From Variovorax sp. J22G73 (GTDB lineage: Bacteria; Pseudomonadota; Gammaproteobacteria; Burkholderiales; Burkholderiaceae_C), in the NCBI RefSeq assembly GCF_030317035.1, contig NZ_JASZYK010000001.1, positions 372,001-436,000 of the forward strand: 64,000 nt of DNA. The letters are read 5' to 3'. A program made the position numbers and the translations under genes. Below, one piece after another: positions 1 to 7,802 of this stretch. Below the pieces are notes generated by a model. It made no database searches, was not told the origin of the DNA, and worked only from the letters and a program-made list of their open reading frames with translations. The first letter of the stretch is position 1. Every line of letters begins with the position of its first letter.

Positions 1-248
1 ATGCCGAAGGGGTAGTTGTCGCGCAGGTCGCTCTTCACCGTGAACGGGAACTTCGACAGGTCGGCCAGCGACTTCAGGTCGCCGGGTTGCACGCCCTTGG
101 CATCGAAGGCCTGGCGGTAGTGGGGCACGTTGTCGTAGGCGTTCTGCAGCGTGGCGCGCAGGCGCGTGAGCTGCAGCGCGGCGATCTCGTCGCGGCTGGC
201 GGTTTCGATGGGGTCGAGGTCGCCGGGGGCGGGGCGTTTCACGGTCAT
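1..248 (-). CDS. paaK: Phenylacetate-CoA ligase, N-terminal fragment
   Basis: This is the first 82 codons of a gene that continues beyond the left edge. PaaK activates phenylacetate to phenylacetyl-CoA with ATP in the cytoplasm, the entry step of the aerobic phenylacetate pathway. The visible part reads as a typical PaaK N-terminus: a DPIETASRDEI segment, then LQLTRLRATLQNAYDNVPHY and KFPFTVKSDLRDNYPFG, the usual order in the family. The ATP/AMP-binding motifs would lie outside the window. The ATG at 248 follows an AGGAGAC ribosome site that sits in the 12-base gap after the paaI stop, so it is the third gene of a paaG-paaI-paaK transcript. Identification is firm from neighbours plus N-terminal similarity; completeness cannot be judged. 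Confidence 0.88.
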   Translation of the reverse strand, partial: MTVKRPAPGDLDPIETASRDEIAALQLTRLRATLQNAYDNVPHYRQAFDAKGVQPGDLKSLADLSKFPFTVKSDLRDNYPFG

Positions 249-260
249 GGCTTTGTCTCC

Positions 261-713
261 TCAGGCTGCGACAGCGGGACGGCCCTTGGCCGTGTACGAG
301 CGGCCGCGGAACATCGCGATGCGCTCGCCGCGCTGGTTGGTGATTTCGGTGTCGTACACGCCGGTGCGCCCGGCCTTGGACACCTCGTGGCAGCGCGCGG
401 TGAGCACGTCGCCCTCGCGCGCCGGGGCGATGAAGTCGATGGAAAAGCCCGAGGCCACCGTCAGCTCGTTGTACGAGTTGCAGGCAAAGGCGAAGGTCGA
501 GTCGGCCAGCGTGGCCATGAAGCCGCCGTGGCAGGTGGCGTGGCCGTTGAGCATGTCGGGGCGCACGCGCATTTCCAGCGTGGCCTGGCCGGGTCCGACC
601 TCGACGATGCGCATGCCCAGGCCCTGGGTGGCGTTGTCGTTGGCGAACATGCCGTCGCGCACGTACTCGGCGGTCTGCTGCGGGGTGCGGGTGATGGGAG
701 ACGTGTCGGTCAT
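261..713 (-). CDS. paaI: Hydroxyphenylacetyl-CoA thioesterase PaaI
   Basis: A 150-residue hot-dog-fold thioesterase of usual length for PaaI. The family releases CoA from phenylacetate-pathway intermediates in the cytoplasm, probably preventing CoA trapping. The hot-dog signature is visible as HATCHGGFMATLADSTFAFA around residues 50-70, followed by the substrate-tunnel segment with SGFSIDFIAPAREGD. The start ATG overlaps the paaG stop as TGATG, showing translational coupling, and the paaK start follows 12 bases after the stop. The N-terminal extension with TPQQTAEYVRDGMFANDNAT is typical of PaaI rather than a generic 4HBT protein. I am confident of family and role; substrate range is inferred from context. 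Confidence 0.9.
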   Translation of the reverse strand: MTDTSPITRTPQQTAEYVRDGMFANDNATQGLGMRIVEVGPGQATLEMRVRPDMLNGHATCHGGFMATLADSTFAFACNSYNELTVASGFSIDFIAPAREGDVLTARCHEVSKAGRTGVYDTEITNQRGERIAMFRGRSYTAKGRPAVAA

Positions 714-1516
714 CAACGGTCCTTGAAAACGGGGGCGCGCTTGGCGCGGAAGGCTTCCACGCCTTCGCGGTAGTCGGCGGCACTGCCCATGTCGCGCTGC
801 AGGCGGGCTTCTTCGGCCAGCGCCGTGTCCAGGTCCATGTGCTGCGCGGCGGCCATCGCCTGGCGCGTGGCGACCAGGGCGCGGGTGGGCATGCCGGCCA
901 GCCTGGTGGCGAGGGCGGCGGCCGTTTCGGCCAGGGCCGCGTCGTCCACGCACTGCCAGATGAGGCCGATGCGCGCCGCTTCTTCGGCGGGCAGCTTGTC
1001 GCCCAGCAACGCGATGCCCAGCGCGCGCGCCGAGCCCACCAGGCGCGGCAGCAGCCAGGTGCCGCCGGTGTCGGGCACCAGGCCGATCTTGGTGAAGGCC
1101 TGGATGAAGCTGGCCGAGCGGCCCGCCACCACCAGGTCGCAGCACAGCGCCAGGTTGGCGCCCGCGCCGGCGGCCACGCCGTTCACGGCCGCGACCACGG
1201 GCACCGGCATGGAGCGCAGGCGCGCGACCAGCGGGGCGTAGTAGGTGGAGATGACGTGGCCCAGGTCCTTGGGGGCGGCACCGGGCGTGGGGTCGGGCGC
1301 GACCGAAGGGTCGGCGAGGTCCTGGCCCGCGCAGAAGGCGCGGCCGGCGCCGGTGAGCACCACGCAGCGCACGTCGTCGTCGGCGGCGGCCGACTCGAGC
1401 GCGGCCAGCAGCTCGGCATGCAGCCCGGTGGTGAAGCTGTTGAGCGCCGCGGGGCGGTTCAGGCTCAGCGTGCGCACCGCGCCGGCGTTGCTGATGAGTA
1501 CCAAAGGCTCAGTCAT
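713..1516 (-). CDS. paaG: 2-(1,2-epoxy-1,2-dihydrophenyl)acetyl-CoA isomerase PaaG
   Basis: A 267-residue crotonase-fold protein. PaaG isomerises the ring-epoxide of phenylacetyl-CoA to the oxepin, the step before ring cleavage. The oxyanion-hole segments are clear: AFCAGQDLAD near residues 57-66 and AAVNGVAAGAGANLALCCDL near 108-127, then the GLVPDTGGTWLLPRLVG segment typical of PaaG/PaaB. I place the start at the ATG of MTEPLVLIS; upstream in-frame codons would add a peptide lacking crotonase similarity, and AAAGAGAC lies before this ATG. It is the first gene of the paaG-paaI-paaK run, and its stop overlaps the paaI start. A palindromic site 54 bases upstream is the likely repressor operator. 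Confidence 0.9.
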   Translation of the reverse strand: MTEPLVLISNAGAVRTLSLNRPAALNSFTTGLHAELLAALESAAADDDVRCVVLTGAGRAFCAGQDLADPSVAPDPTPGAAPKDLGHVISTYYAPLVARLRSMPVPVVAAVNGVAAGAGANLALCCDLVVAGRSASFIQAFTKIGLVPDTGGTWLLPRLVGSARALGIALLGDKLPAEEAARIGLIWQCVDDAALAETAAALATRLAGMPTRALVATRQAMAAAQHMDLDTALAEEARLQRDMGSAADYREGVEAFRAKRAPVFKDR

Positions 1517-1569
1517 GCGTGTCTCTTTCATCCTTCGTGGGAGGCGTGGCCAACGTGCAAACACTATTG

Positions 1570-1583
1570 ACCGACCGTTCGGT
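1570..1583. promoter_or_regulatory. Probable PaaR operator between divergent paa genes
   Basis: ACCGACCGTTCGGT is an inverted repeat with perfect ACCGA/TCGGT arms, placed in the 183-base spacer between paaG (minus) and paaY (plus). The sequence resembles the ACCGAC-type palindromes known for TetR-family phenylacetate regulators in beta-proteobacteria, and a TetR gene follows paaY. Assignment to that regulator is inference. Confidence 0.6.
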
Positions 1584-1627
1584 TGATTTTAGGATCGACC
1601 TCGATGCCGGCACAAGCGGGAGCGGTT

Positions 1628-1641
1628 TAGGGCAAACCCTA
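1628..1641. promoter_or_regulatory. TAGGG-N4-CCCTA palindrome upstream of paaY
   Basis: TAGGGCAAACCCTA is a perfect-arm palindrome 58 bases before the paaY start and is followed by GGCC. A closely related box (GGGTTATCCCTAGGCC) lies before tctB at 43881-43896. A shared regulator or a promoter-linked element is possible, but I do not know its binding protein. Confidence 0.3.
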
Positions 1642-1699
1642 GGCCGTGGGCCAATCGCCAGCCGCCGACCCCGCGCGCCCACGAACAAAAGGAGACCGA

Positions 1700-2359
1700 A
1701 TGCCCAGCTATGCCATCGACGGCGTGATTCCCGTCGTCCACCCCAGCGCCTACGTGCACCCCACGGCCGTGCTCATCGGCGACGTGATCGTCGGCCCGCA
1801 CTGCTATGTGGGCCCCTGCGCCAGCCTGCGCGGCGACTTCGGTCGCATCGTGCTGGAGGAGGGCTCCAACGTGCAGGACCACTGCTGCATCCACGGCTTT
1901 CCCGAGAACGACACGGTGGTGGAGGTCAACGGCCACATCGGGCACGGCGCCATCCTGCACAGCTGCATCGTGCGGCGCGACGCGCTGGTGGGCATGAACG
2001 CGGTGGTGATGGACGAGGCCGAGATCGGCGAGAAGGCCATCGTGGCGGCCTGCGCCTTCGTGCCCGCGGGCATGAAGGTGCCGGCGCGCTCGCTGGTGGC
2101 GGGCATTCCGGCGAAGGTGAAGCGCGCGCTGACCGACGACGAGATCGCCTGGAAGCTCGAAGGCACGCAGACCTACCAGGCGCTCACCGTGCGCAGCCTG
2201 GCGAGCCTGCGCGAGGTGGCGCCGCTCGCGCAGGTGGAGGCCGACCGGCCGAGCCTGCCGCGCACGGACGTGCGCTCGCTCATCGCGACGAAGCGCGGCG
2301 AAGCTGAAGGTGAAGCTGAAGGCGTGGGTGTGAGCGAAGGCGTGGGCGCGAAAGGCTGA
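1700..2359 (+). CDS. paaY: PaaY, hexapeptide-repeat (gamma-carbonic-anhydrase-like) protein
   Basis: A 219-residue left-handed beta-helix protein of the PaaY family, which in phenylacetate degradation hydrolyses CoA esters of dead-end ring-opened intermediates. Hexapeptide turns run through residues about 10-150. Metal-site histidines of the gamma-carbonic-anhydrase type are visible in [11 protein letters not shown] and [11 protein letters not shown]. The ATG at 1700 follows AAAGGAG and gives the conserved [15 protein letters not shown] start. The last 30 residues are an acidic Gly/Glu repeat ([17 protein letters not shown]) with no counterpart in the fold, probably a low-complexity extension. 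It lies divergent from paaG and upstream of the TetR regulator, probably in one transcript with it. Confidence 0.88.
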   Translation: MPSYAIDGVIPVVHPSAYVHPTAVLIGDVIVGPHCYVGPCASLRGDFGRIVLEEGSNVQDHCCIHGFPENDTVVEVNGHIGHGAILHSCIVRRDALVGMNAVVMDEAEIGEKAIVAACAFVPAGMKVPARSLVAGIPAKVKRALTDDEIAWKLEGTQTYQALTVRSLASLREVAPLAQVEADRPSLPRTDVRSLIATKRGEAEGEAEGVGVSEGVGAKG

Positions 2360-2448
2360 AGCCGCCCGCGCTTCGTGCAAGATCGCGCGCCGCCCTCGGC
2401 AACCGAACCACCCGACCACCCAACCACCGAACCCAGGAAACCGACCCG

Positions 2449-3099
2449 ATGCCGCGTGGAAGATCCGCCACCTACGACGACCAGCGTGAACTGATCCTGG
2501 CGCAGGCCGCGCAGCTGTTCGCGCGCAGCGGCTACCCGGCCACTTCCATGAACCAGGTGGCCGAGGCCTGCGGGCTCTCGAAGGCCACGCTGTATCACTA
2601 CTACAAGGACAAGAGCAGCCTGCTGATCAGCATCGCCGAGACGCACGTGTCCAAGCTGGCGGCGCTGGTGGCCGAGGAAGAGGCCTCGACGCAGACCGAC
2701 GAGGAGCGCCTGCGCCGCTTCATCTACCGCATCGTGGAGGAATACGCCGGCGCGCAGGACGCGCACCGCGTGCTGACCGACGACGTGCGCTTTCTGGAAG
2801 AAGCCGACCGCGAGCGCGTGCTCGACAAGGAGCGCGAGGTGGTCGCGGGCTTTGCGCGCGCGGTGTCGGCGCTGCGCCCCGGCGCGCCCAGCGACGACCT
2901 GGCCAAGCCGCTGACCATGCTGCTGTTCGGCATGATCAACTGGATGTTCACCTGGATGAAGCCCAACGGCCGGCTCGACCACGCGGCCATCGCGCCCATC
3001 GTGGCCGACCTGTTCCTGGGCGGCATCGGCGCGGTGAAGTCGCCGGACTACGCGGCCATCGCGGCGGTGAAGGCCGCGATGGAAGCGCAGGCGACCTAG
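2449..3099 (+). CDS. paaR: TetR-family regulator of phenylacetate degradation
   Basis: A 216-residue TetR repressor. The N-terminal helix-turn-helix is clear at residues 15-60: LILAQAAQLFARSGYPATSM, then VAEACGLSKATLYHYYKDKS. The C-terminal ligand domain is hydrophobic (LTMLLFGMINWMFTWMKPNG) and fits an acyl-CoA effector. It lies 90 bases after paaY on the same strand, next to the paaG operon, which is the usual setting of the phenylacetyl-CoA-responsive PaaR of beta-proteobacteria. The palindrome at 1570-1583 is its likely operator. Family is certain from the sequence; the specific ligand is inferred from position. Confidence 0.82.
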   Translation: MPRGRSATYDDQRELILAQAAQLFARSGYPATSMNQVAEACGLSKATLYHYYKDKSSLLISIAETHVSKLAALVAEEEASTQTDEERLRRFIYRIVEEYAGAQDAHRVLTDDVRFLEEADRERVLDKEREVVAGFARAVSALRPGAPSDDLAKPLTMLLFGMINWMFTWMKPNGRLDHAAIAPIVADLFLGGIGAVKSPDYAAIAAVKAAMEAQAT

Positions 3100-3109
3100 G
3101 GATCCAGCG

Positions 3110-3140
3110 ACTCAGTGATTCAGTGACTCAGTGACTCAGG
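3110..3140. repeat. 8-bp tandem repeat between convergent genes
   Basis: About four head-to-tail copies of ACTCAGTG (one with ATTCAGTG, the last cut to ACTCAGG) fill the 36-base gap between the TetR gene and the SDR gene. The last copy includes the SDR stop codon. Probably a slippage-prone microsatellite; no function is evident. Confidence 0.7.
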
Positions 3141-3939
3141 ACGTCACCGAATAGCGCGCCGCCGGCTTGCCGTTCTGCGACGCGCCGAACAGCTTGGCGC
3201 CGGCATCCACGAAGGTGGCGAGCAGCGCGGCGTCGTTCACCGACGGCAGCGTGATCTGCTCGCCCAGGTCCAGCCCGGCCAGCGCCGCGTCCACGCAGTG
3301 TTCGGCGGCCATGATGGTGCCTTCGGCCAGGTTCGACATCGGCACGCCCGAGAGCTCCCAGATGTCGGTGGCGGTGGCCGCAGGCAGCACCAGCTGCACC
3401 TTCACGCCGGTGCCGGCCACTTCGTCCTGCAGCCCACGCGTGAACGCGACCACGAAGGCCTTGGTGCCGCTGTAGATGCTGCTGATGGGCAGCGTGTGAA
3501 AGCCCAGCACCGAGCCGATGTTCACCAGCGTGCCCCGGTTGCGCGCCTTGAAGGCGGGCAGCACGGCGTGGCTCAGGCGGGCCAGCGCCACGATGTTCAC
3601 GTCGAGCATCTGCTGCATCTGCGCGTTCGAGGTTTGCGCCACGGGCGCCAGCGTGGAGGTGCCGGCGTTGTTCACCAGCAGGGTGACGGCGGGGTCGGTG
3701 GCCACCACCTGCGCCACGCGTTCCAGGTCGGCGGCGGCGCCCAGGTCGGCCACCAGCGTCTGCACCTTCACGCCGTGTTCGGCGCGCAGCGAGGCGGCCA
3801 CTTCGTCGAGCCGGTCGCCGCGGCGGGCCACCAGCAGCAGGTCGTACCCGCGGCGGGCCAGGCGGTCCGCGTAGATCTTGCCCAGGCCGGCCGAGGCGCC
3901 GGTGACGACGGCGGTGCCGAGGGTTGCTTGTTCGCTCAT
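3136..3939 (-). CDS. Short-chain dehydrogenase/reductase
   Basis: A 267-residue classical SDR. The NAD(P)-binding motif is TGASAGLGK at residues 14-22, the structural NNAG is near residue 90, and the catalytic set is a Ser in NIGSVLGF followed by YSGTK (Tyr and Lys) near residues 156-160. An Arg-rich turn after the second strand (VARRGDRL) suggests NADP preference. The substrate cannot be read from sequence. It is transcribed divergently from a TetR gene (4114-4680), and the two large palindromes in the spacer suggest that regulator controls it, a common arrangement for stress- or xenobiotic-induced SDRs. Confidence 0.85.
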   Translation of the reverse strand: MSEQATLGTAVVTGASAGLGKIYADRLARRGYDLLLVARRGDRLDEVAASLRAEHGVKVQTLVADLGAAADLERVAQVVATDPAVTLLVNNAGTSTLAPVAQTSNAQMQQMLDVNIVALARLSHAVLPAFKARNRGTLVNIGSVLGFHTLPISSIYSGTKAFVVAFTRGLQDEVAGTGVKVQLVLPAATATDIWELSGVPMSNLAEGTIMAAEHCVDAALAGLDLGEQITLPSVNDAALLATFVDAGAKLFGASQNGKPAARYSVTS

Positions 3940-4014
3940 TTCGATTCCATTCAGAGGTGGGTTCAGGAAGACATTCGGGTCGTTGCCGGGTCATTGCCAG
4001 GTCACTGCCGGTTT

Positions 4015-4067
4015 AAGCATGATGACCATCATGTTTGGCAGGTCGAAGCATGATGGCTATCATGCTT
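4015..4067. promoter_or_regulatory. Twin palindromic operators between SDR and tetR
   Basis: Two 22-base inverted repeats, 4015-4036 and 4046-4067, each begin AAGCATGATG. Both have ten-base arms around a two-base centre with one mismatch. Their centres are 31 bases apart, about three helical turns, so two dimers could bind the same face. Position between divergent SDR and TetR genes makes them the likely operator of that regulator. Confidence 0.7.
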
Positions 4068-4113
4068 AGCGTCAAGCCAGTGTTCGAAGTACCCGGGAAC
4101 GGAAAGAGGTCAC

Positions 4114-4680
4114 ATGCGATACCCCGCAGCGGAAACCGCCGAAAAGCACCAGAATATCCTGTCCGAGGCCTCGCGCCTGTTCAAGGAGCGCGGCTTCGGC
4201 GTGAGCGTGAGCGAAATCATGAAGGCCACCGGCCTCACGCACGGGCCCTTCTACAACCACTTCGACTCGAAGGAGGCGCTGATGGCCGAGTGCATCACGC
4301 ACTCCGCCGCCGGCGCGCTGGTGGAGCTCGACGAGGCCGGCGAATCGCCCGAGCGCATGCGTGCCTACGTGCGCGACTACCTGAGCCACGAGCACCGCGA
4401 CGCGCGCGCCGAAGGCTGCCTGGTGGCGGCTTTCGCGGGCCAGGCGGAGGGCACCGCGGGCGTCGGCGCGTCGTTGACGGCGTACCTGAAGTCCGTCATC
4501 GACCGCTTCACGCGCAACTTTCCGTGGCGCACGAAGAAGAATGCGCGCGGCGACGCGATCCGCATGCTCGCGGCGATGTACGGCGGCGTGGTGCTCGCGC
4601 GCGCGGTGGACGACGAGGTGCTGTCCGAGGAAATACTGCGCGAGGTGCTCGAGGGCCTCCAGGCCATGCAAAAAGCCTGA
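4114..4680 (+). CDS. TetR-family transcriptional regulator
   Basis: A 188-residue TetR protein. The helix-turn-helix covers residues 12-55: NILSEASRLFKERGFGVSVS, then EIMKATGLTHGPFYNHFDSK. The GPFYNHF recognition helix and the following EALMAE resemble the NemR/AcrR-like subgroup that controls reductases and efflux. The C-terminal part contains the EGCLVAAFAGQ segment common to this subgroup, where a Cys may sense electrophiles; that is a family-based suggestion. It is divergent from the SDR gene, and the paired palindromes upstream are the likely operator for both promoters. Confidence 0.82.
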   Translation: MRYPAAETAEKHQNILSEASRLFKERGFGVSVSEIMKATGLTHGPFYNHFDSKEALMAECITHSAAGALVELDEAGESPERMRAYVRDYLSHEHRDARAEGCLVAAFAGQAEGTAGVGASLTAYLKSVIDRFTRNFPWRTKKNARGDAIRMLAAMYGGVVLARAVDDEVLSEEILREVLEGLQAMQKA

Positions 4681-4724
4681 AGGCCTGAAGCCCCGAGCCC
4701 GGCCGGGCGGGCGCCTCTACGAGG

Positions 4725-5762
4725 TCACAGGATCCGGTTGAACCACAGCAGCGACAGCCCCGCCGACAGCAGCGTCAGCACCGCCGCGCCCAGCGCGAAC
4801 AGCGCGGAGATCTCGGTTTCCTTCTTCTCCACGGTGAGCTTGGAGCTCAGCGTTTCGTAGACCTTCTTCAGGTCGCTCGCGGTGCCGGCGTAGAAGTACT
4901 CGGCGTTGGTCTTGTTGGCGATGGCCTTGAGCGTGTCTTCGTCGAGCCGCACGCGCATCGACCAGCCCTCGAAGCCGATCGTCTCGCCGTCGACCGTGCC
5001 CACACCCACCGTGTAGATGCGCACGCCGCGGTCGGCCGCGGCCTTGGCCGCGTCCAGCGGGTCCACGCCCGTGGTGCGCTGGCCGTCGGTCAGCATGATG
5101 ACGGCGGCCGAGGTGAACGAGCCGGGCGCCACGGGCGTGAAGTCCTTGAGCTTCTTCTCCGACGAGTCGATGGCCGCGCCGCGCTGGCGGCTGGGCGCGC
5201 TGAACTGCTCCACGTCCAGCCCCGCGTCGGGGAACAGCGTGGCCAGCGACACCACGATGGCGTTGCCCGTGGCCGTGGCGCGCTGCAGCTGGAAGCTGTC
5301 GATGGCGGTCACCAGGTCTTCGTGGTTGGTGGTGGGCAGCTGCGCCACCTGCGCGCTGCCCGCGAAGGCGACGATGCCCACCTTCACGCTGCGCGGCAGG
5401 TCCTTGATGAAGCTCTTGGCCGCCTCCTGCGCGGCCACCAGCCGGTTGGGCAGCACGTCGGCCGCGCGCATGCTGCCCGACACGTCCATCGCCAGGATGA
5501 TGGTCTGCTGGTTCGACGGCAGCACCACCACCGCCATGGGCCGCGAGGCCGCCACCAGCATCGCGGCCATGGCCAGCAGGAACAGCAGCGGCGGAATATG
5601 TCGCCGCAGGCTCTGCCCGGTGCCCATGGCCTCGCGCACGATCGACAGGCTGGCGTAGCGCACCGCCATCTTCTTCTTGCGGCGAATCAGCCAGATGTAG
5701 AGCAACACCAGCAGCGGCAACGCCGCCAGCAGCCAGAGGAATTGAGGCCAGAGAAAGGTCAT
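4725..5762 (-). CDS. VWA-domain membrane protein (BatA-like)
   Basis: A 345-residue membrane protein with the layout of BatA-type proteins: two N-terminal membrane spans (residues 5-25 and about 58-75), a von Willebrand A domain, and one C-terminal span (about 318-340). The MIDAS is complete: DVSGS near residue 93, a Thr in the RATATGNAI segment, and Asp in MLTDGQRTTG. Members act with MoxR ATPases and DUF58 proteins, apparently as a chaperone or metal-insertion system for envelope targets. Its start overlaps the DUF58 stop by four bases, so it is the last gene of a protease-moxR-DUF58-VWA run. No BatB, BatD or TPR partner follows; the neighbour is an unrelated tetR. Confidence 0.85.
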   Translation of the reverse strand: MTFLWPQFLWLLAALPLLVLLYIWLIRRKKKMAVRYASLSIVREAMGTGQSLRRHIPPLLFLLAMAAMLVAASRPMAVVVLPSNQQTIILAMDVSGSMRAADVLPNRLVAAQEAAKSFIKDLPRSVKVGIVAFAGSAQVAQLPTTNHEDLVTAIDSFQLQRATATGNAIVVSLATLFPDAGLDVEQFSAPSRQRGAAIDSSEKKLKDFTPVAPGSFTSAAVIMLTDGQRTTGVDPLDAAKAAADRGVRIYTVGVGTVDGETIGFEGWSMRVRLDEDTLKAIANKTNAEYFYAGTASDLKKVYETLSSKLTVEKKETEISALFALGAAVLTLLSAGLSLLWFNRIL

Positions 5763-6757
5763 GCTGCCACCGCCTTCACACCTGCGGAGCCGATGCGCGT
5801 GCGGCGCTTGCGCAGATCGGCAAAACGAACGATGGCCTCGACCAGGTCGTCGCTGGTCGACAGCTCCAGCGCATCGACGCCGGCCTTGGCCAGCGAGGCG
5901 CGCAGCGTGCTCTCGCGTTCGGCCGCCAGTTTGGCGAAGCGCTTGCGAAAGCCGCTGTCATGCGTGTCGACCCACAGCTGCTCGCCGGTCTCGGCGTCGC
6001 GCAGCGGCACCAGGCCGAGGTCGGGCAGCTCGAGCTCGAGCGGGTCGAACAAGCGCACCGCGATCACTTCGTGGCGCTGCACCAACTGCCCCAGCGGGCG
6101 TTCCCAGCCGGGCTCGCTCAGGAAGTCGGACACCACGAACACCGTGGAGCGCCGCGGCATCAGGTTGGCGGCCGATTTCAGCAGGTCGTCCAGCCGCGTC
6201 ATGCCTTTTTGCGTGGGCGCCGCCTCGGCTTTTTCGGCGCGCTTTTCCATGGCGTGCAGCAGGTGCAGCACATGGCGGCGACCGCTGCGCGGCGGAATCA
6301 CCGCCTCGAGGTCCTTGCCGTACACCAGCGCGCCGACCCGGTTGCCGTGCCGCGTGAGCAGCCGCGCGAGCACGCCGACGAAGCCGGCCGAAATCTCGCG
6401 CTTGGCCTTCAGGCCCGAGCCGAAGTCGACCGAGCGGCTCAGGTCGAGCACGAACCAGGCGGCCATCTCGCGGTCTTCGGTGAACACGCGCACATAGGGC
6501 GTCTGCAGCCGCGCGGTGACGTTCCAGTCGATGTGGCGCACGTCGTCGTGGTGCTGGTATTCGCGCAGGTCGGCCAGGTCGAGGCCGGCGCCGCGCATCA
6601 GCGTGCGGTAGTCGCCCTGCAGCAGGCCGTCGAGGCGGCGAATGACGGTCCATTCGAGCCTGCGCAGCGCGCGCTCGGCGCCGCCGGCCACGGCCGCTTC
6701 CGCAGCGAGCCGTTCGTCGTTCGCGGCCGCGGGGGCCTTACGCCCCCAGCTTTTCAT
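5759..6757 (-). CDS. DUF58 domain protein
   Basis: A cytoplasmic DUF58 protein of about 332 residues. The family signature is clear: GLDLADLREYQHHDDVRHID followed by WNVTARLQTPYVRVF around residues 55-90, then a VWA-like fold with WFVLDLSRSVDFG. Such proteins are always coupled with MoxR and VWA genes and probably bridge them. I start at the ATG at 6757, which overlaps the moxR end by 20 bases. An in-frame GTG at 6790 would add eleven residues and a longer overlap, and neither start has a strong ribosome site. The stop overlaps the VWA start (ATGA). Confidence 0.83.
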   Translation of the reverse strand: MKSWGRKAPAAANDERLAAEAAVAGGAERALRRLEWTVIRRLDGLLQGDYRTLMRGAGLDLADLREYQHHDDVRHIDWNVTARLQTPYVRVFTEDREMAAWFVLDLSRSVDFGSGLKAKREISAGFVGVLARLLTRHGNRVGALVYGKDLEAVIPPRSGRRHVLHLLHAMEKRAEKAEAAPTQKGMTRLDDLLKSAANLMPRRSTVFVVSDFLSEPGWERPLGQLVQRHEVIAVRLFDPLELELPDLGLVPLRDAETGEQLWVDTHDSGFRKRFAKLAAERESTLRASLAKAGVDALELSTSDDLVEAIVRFADLRKRRTRIGSAGVKAVAA

Positions 6758-7760
6758 GTTCGAGTGGCTTGGGAGGGGCGGGAACCGCACGCATGATCTT
6801 CTCGACCAGGCCGTCGGGCGTGAGCCCTTCGGACAGGCCTTCGTAAGACAGCGTCACGCGGTGGCGCAGCACGTCGGGCACCAGCGCGGTCATGTCTTCG
6901 GGCAGCGCGTAGCTGCGTCCGCGCAGCAGGGCCAGCGCGCGCGCGCCCTCGGTCAGGCTGATGCTCGCGCGCGGGCTGGCGCCGAAGGTGATGAAGCGGC
7001 GCAGGTCCTTCAAGCCGTGCTTCTCGGGCGTGCGCGTGGCCGACACCAGCTTCACCGCGTACTGGATGAGCGAAGGGTCGACGTACACGCGGCGGGCCTC
7101 GGCCTGCAGCGCGGCAAGCTGCTCGGTGGTCGCGACCGCGGTGGCTTCCACCGGCGGGCCGATCACGCGCTGCACGATCACGAACTCTTCCTCGTCGGTG
7201 GGGTAGTCGACCAGCACCTTCATCATGAAGCGGTCGACCTGCGCCTCGGGCAGCGGGTAGGTGCCTTCGGTCTCGATGGGGTTCTGCGTGGCCATCACCA
7301 GGAAGGGGCGCGGCACCTTGTGCGTTTCGCCCGCGATGGTGACCTGGCGTTCCTGCATCACTTCGAGCAGCGCGCTCTGCACCTTGGCCGGCGCGCGGTT
7401 GATTTCGTCGGCCAGCAGCAGGTTGGCGAACACCGGGCCCAGCGAGGTGCTGAACTCGCCCGTCTTCTGGTTGTAGATGCGCGTGCCCACCAGGTCGGCC
7501 GGCACCAGGTCGGGCGTGAACTGGATGCGCTTGAAATGCCCGCGCACGGTGTCCGCCAGCGTCTTGATGGTGAGCGTCTTCGCCAGCCCCGGCACGCCTT
7601 CGACCAGCAGGTGGCCGCCCGCGAGCATGGCGACCATCACGCGTTCCAGGAAGCGGTCTTGCCCGACCACCACGCGCTTGACCTCGTAGAGGATCTGCTC
7701 CATCAACTCCGCGGTGGCGACGGGCGTGGCGAAGGTGCTGCTGGGGGTCTCTGTGCTCAT
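6738..7760 (-). CDS. MoxR-family AAA+ ATPase
   Basis: A 340-residue MoxR ATPase. Walker A is GVPGLAKT (residues about 55-62), Walker B is LLADEINRAP (about 117-126), and sensor 1 is ATQNPIETEGTYPLPEAQ, all typical of MoxR. The C-terminal lid has the SPRASISL segment of the family. MoxR proteins act as chaperones with VWA-domain partners, here encoded by the next two genes. The start follows the trypsin-like protease stop by 42 bases. No sign of truncation. Confidence 0.9.
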   Translation of the reverse strand: MSTETPSSTFATPVATAELMEQILYEVKRVVVGQDRFLERVMVAMLAGGHLLVEGVPGLAKTLTIKTLADTVRGHFKRIQFTPDLVPADLVGTRIYNQKTGEFSTSLGPVFANLLLADEINRAPAKVQSALLEVMQERQVTIAGETHKVPRPFLVMATQNPIETEGTYPLPEAQVDRFMMKVLVDYPTDEEEFVIVQRVIGPPVEATAVATTEQLAALQAEARRVYVDPSLIQYAVKLVSATRTPEKHGLKDLRRFITFGASPRASISLTEGARALALLRGRSYALPEDMTALVPDVLRHRVTLSYEGLSEGLTPDGLVEKIMRAVPAPPKPLEHEKLGA

Positions 7761-7802
7761 GCGAAGGGCTTTCGTAGAGGAAAGGAGTGCGGGAAAGAAA
7801 GA

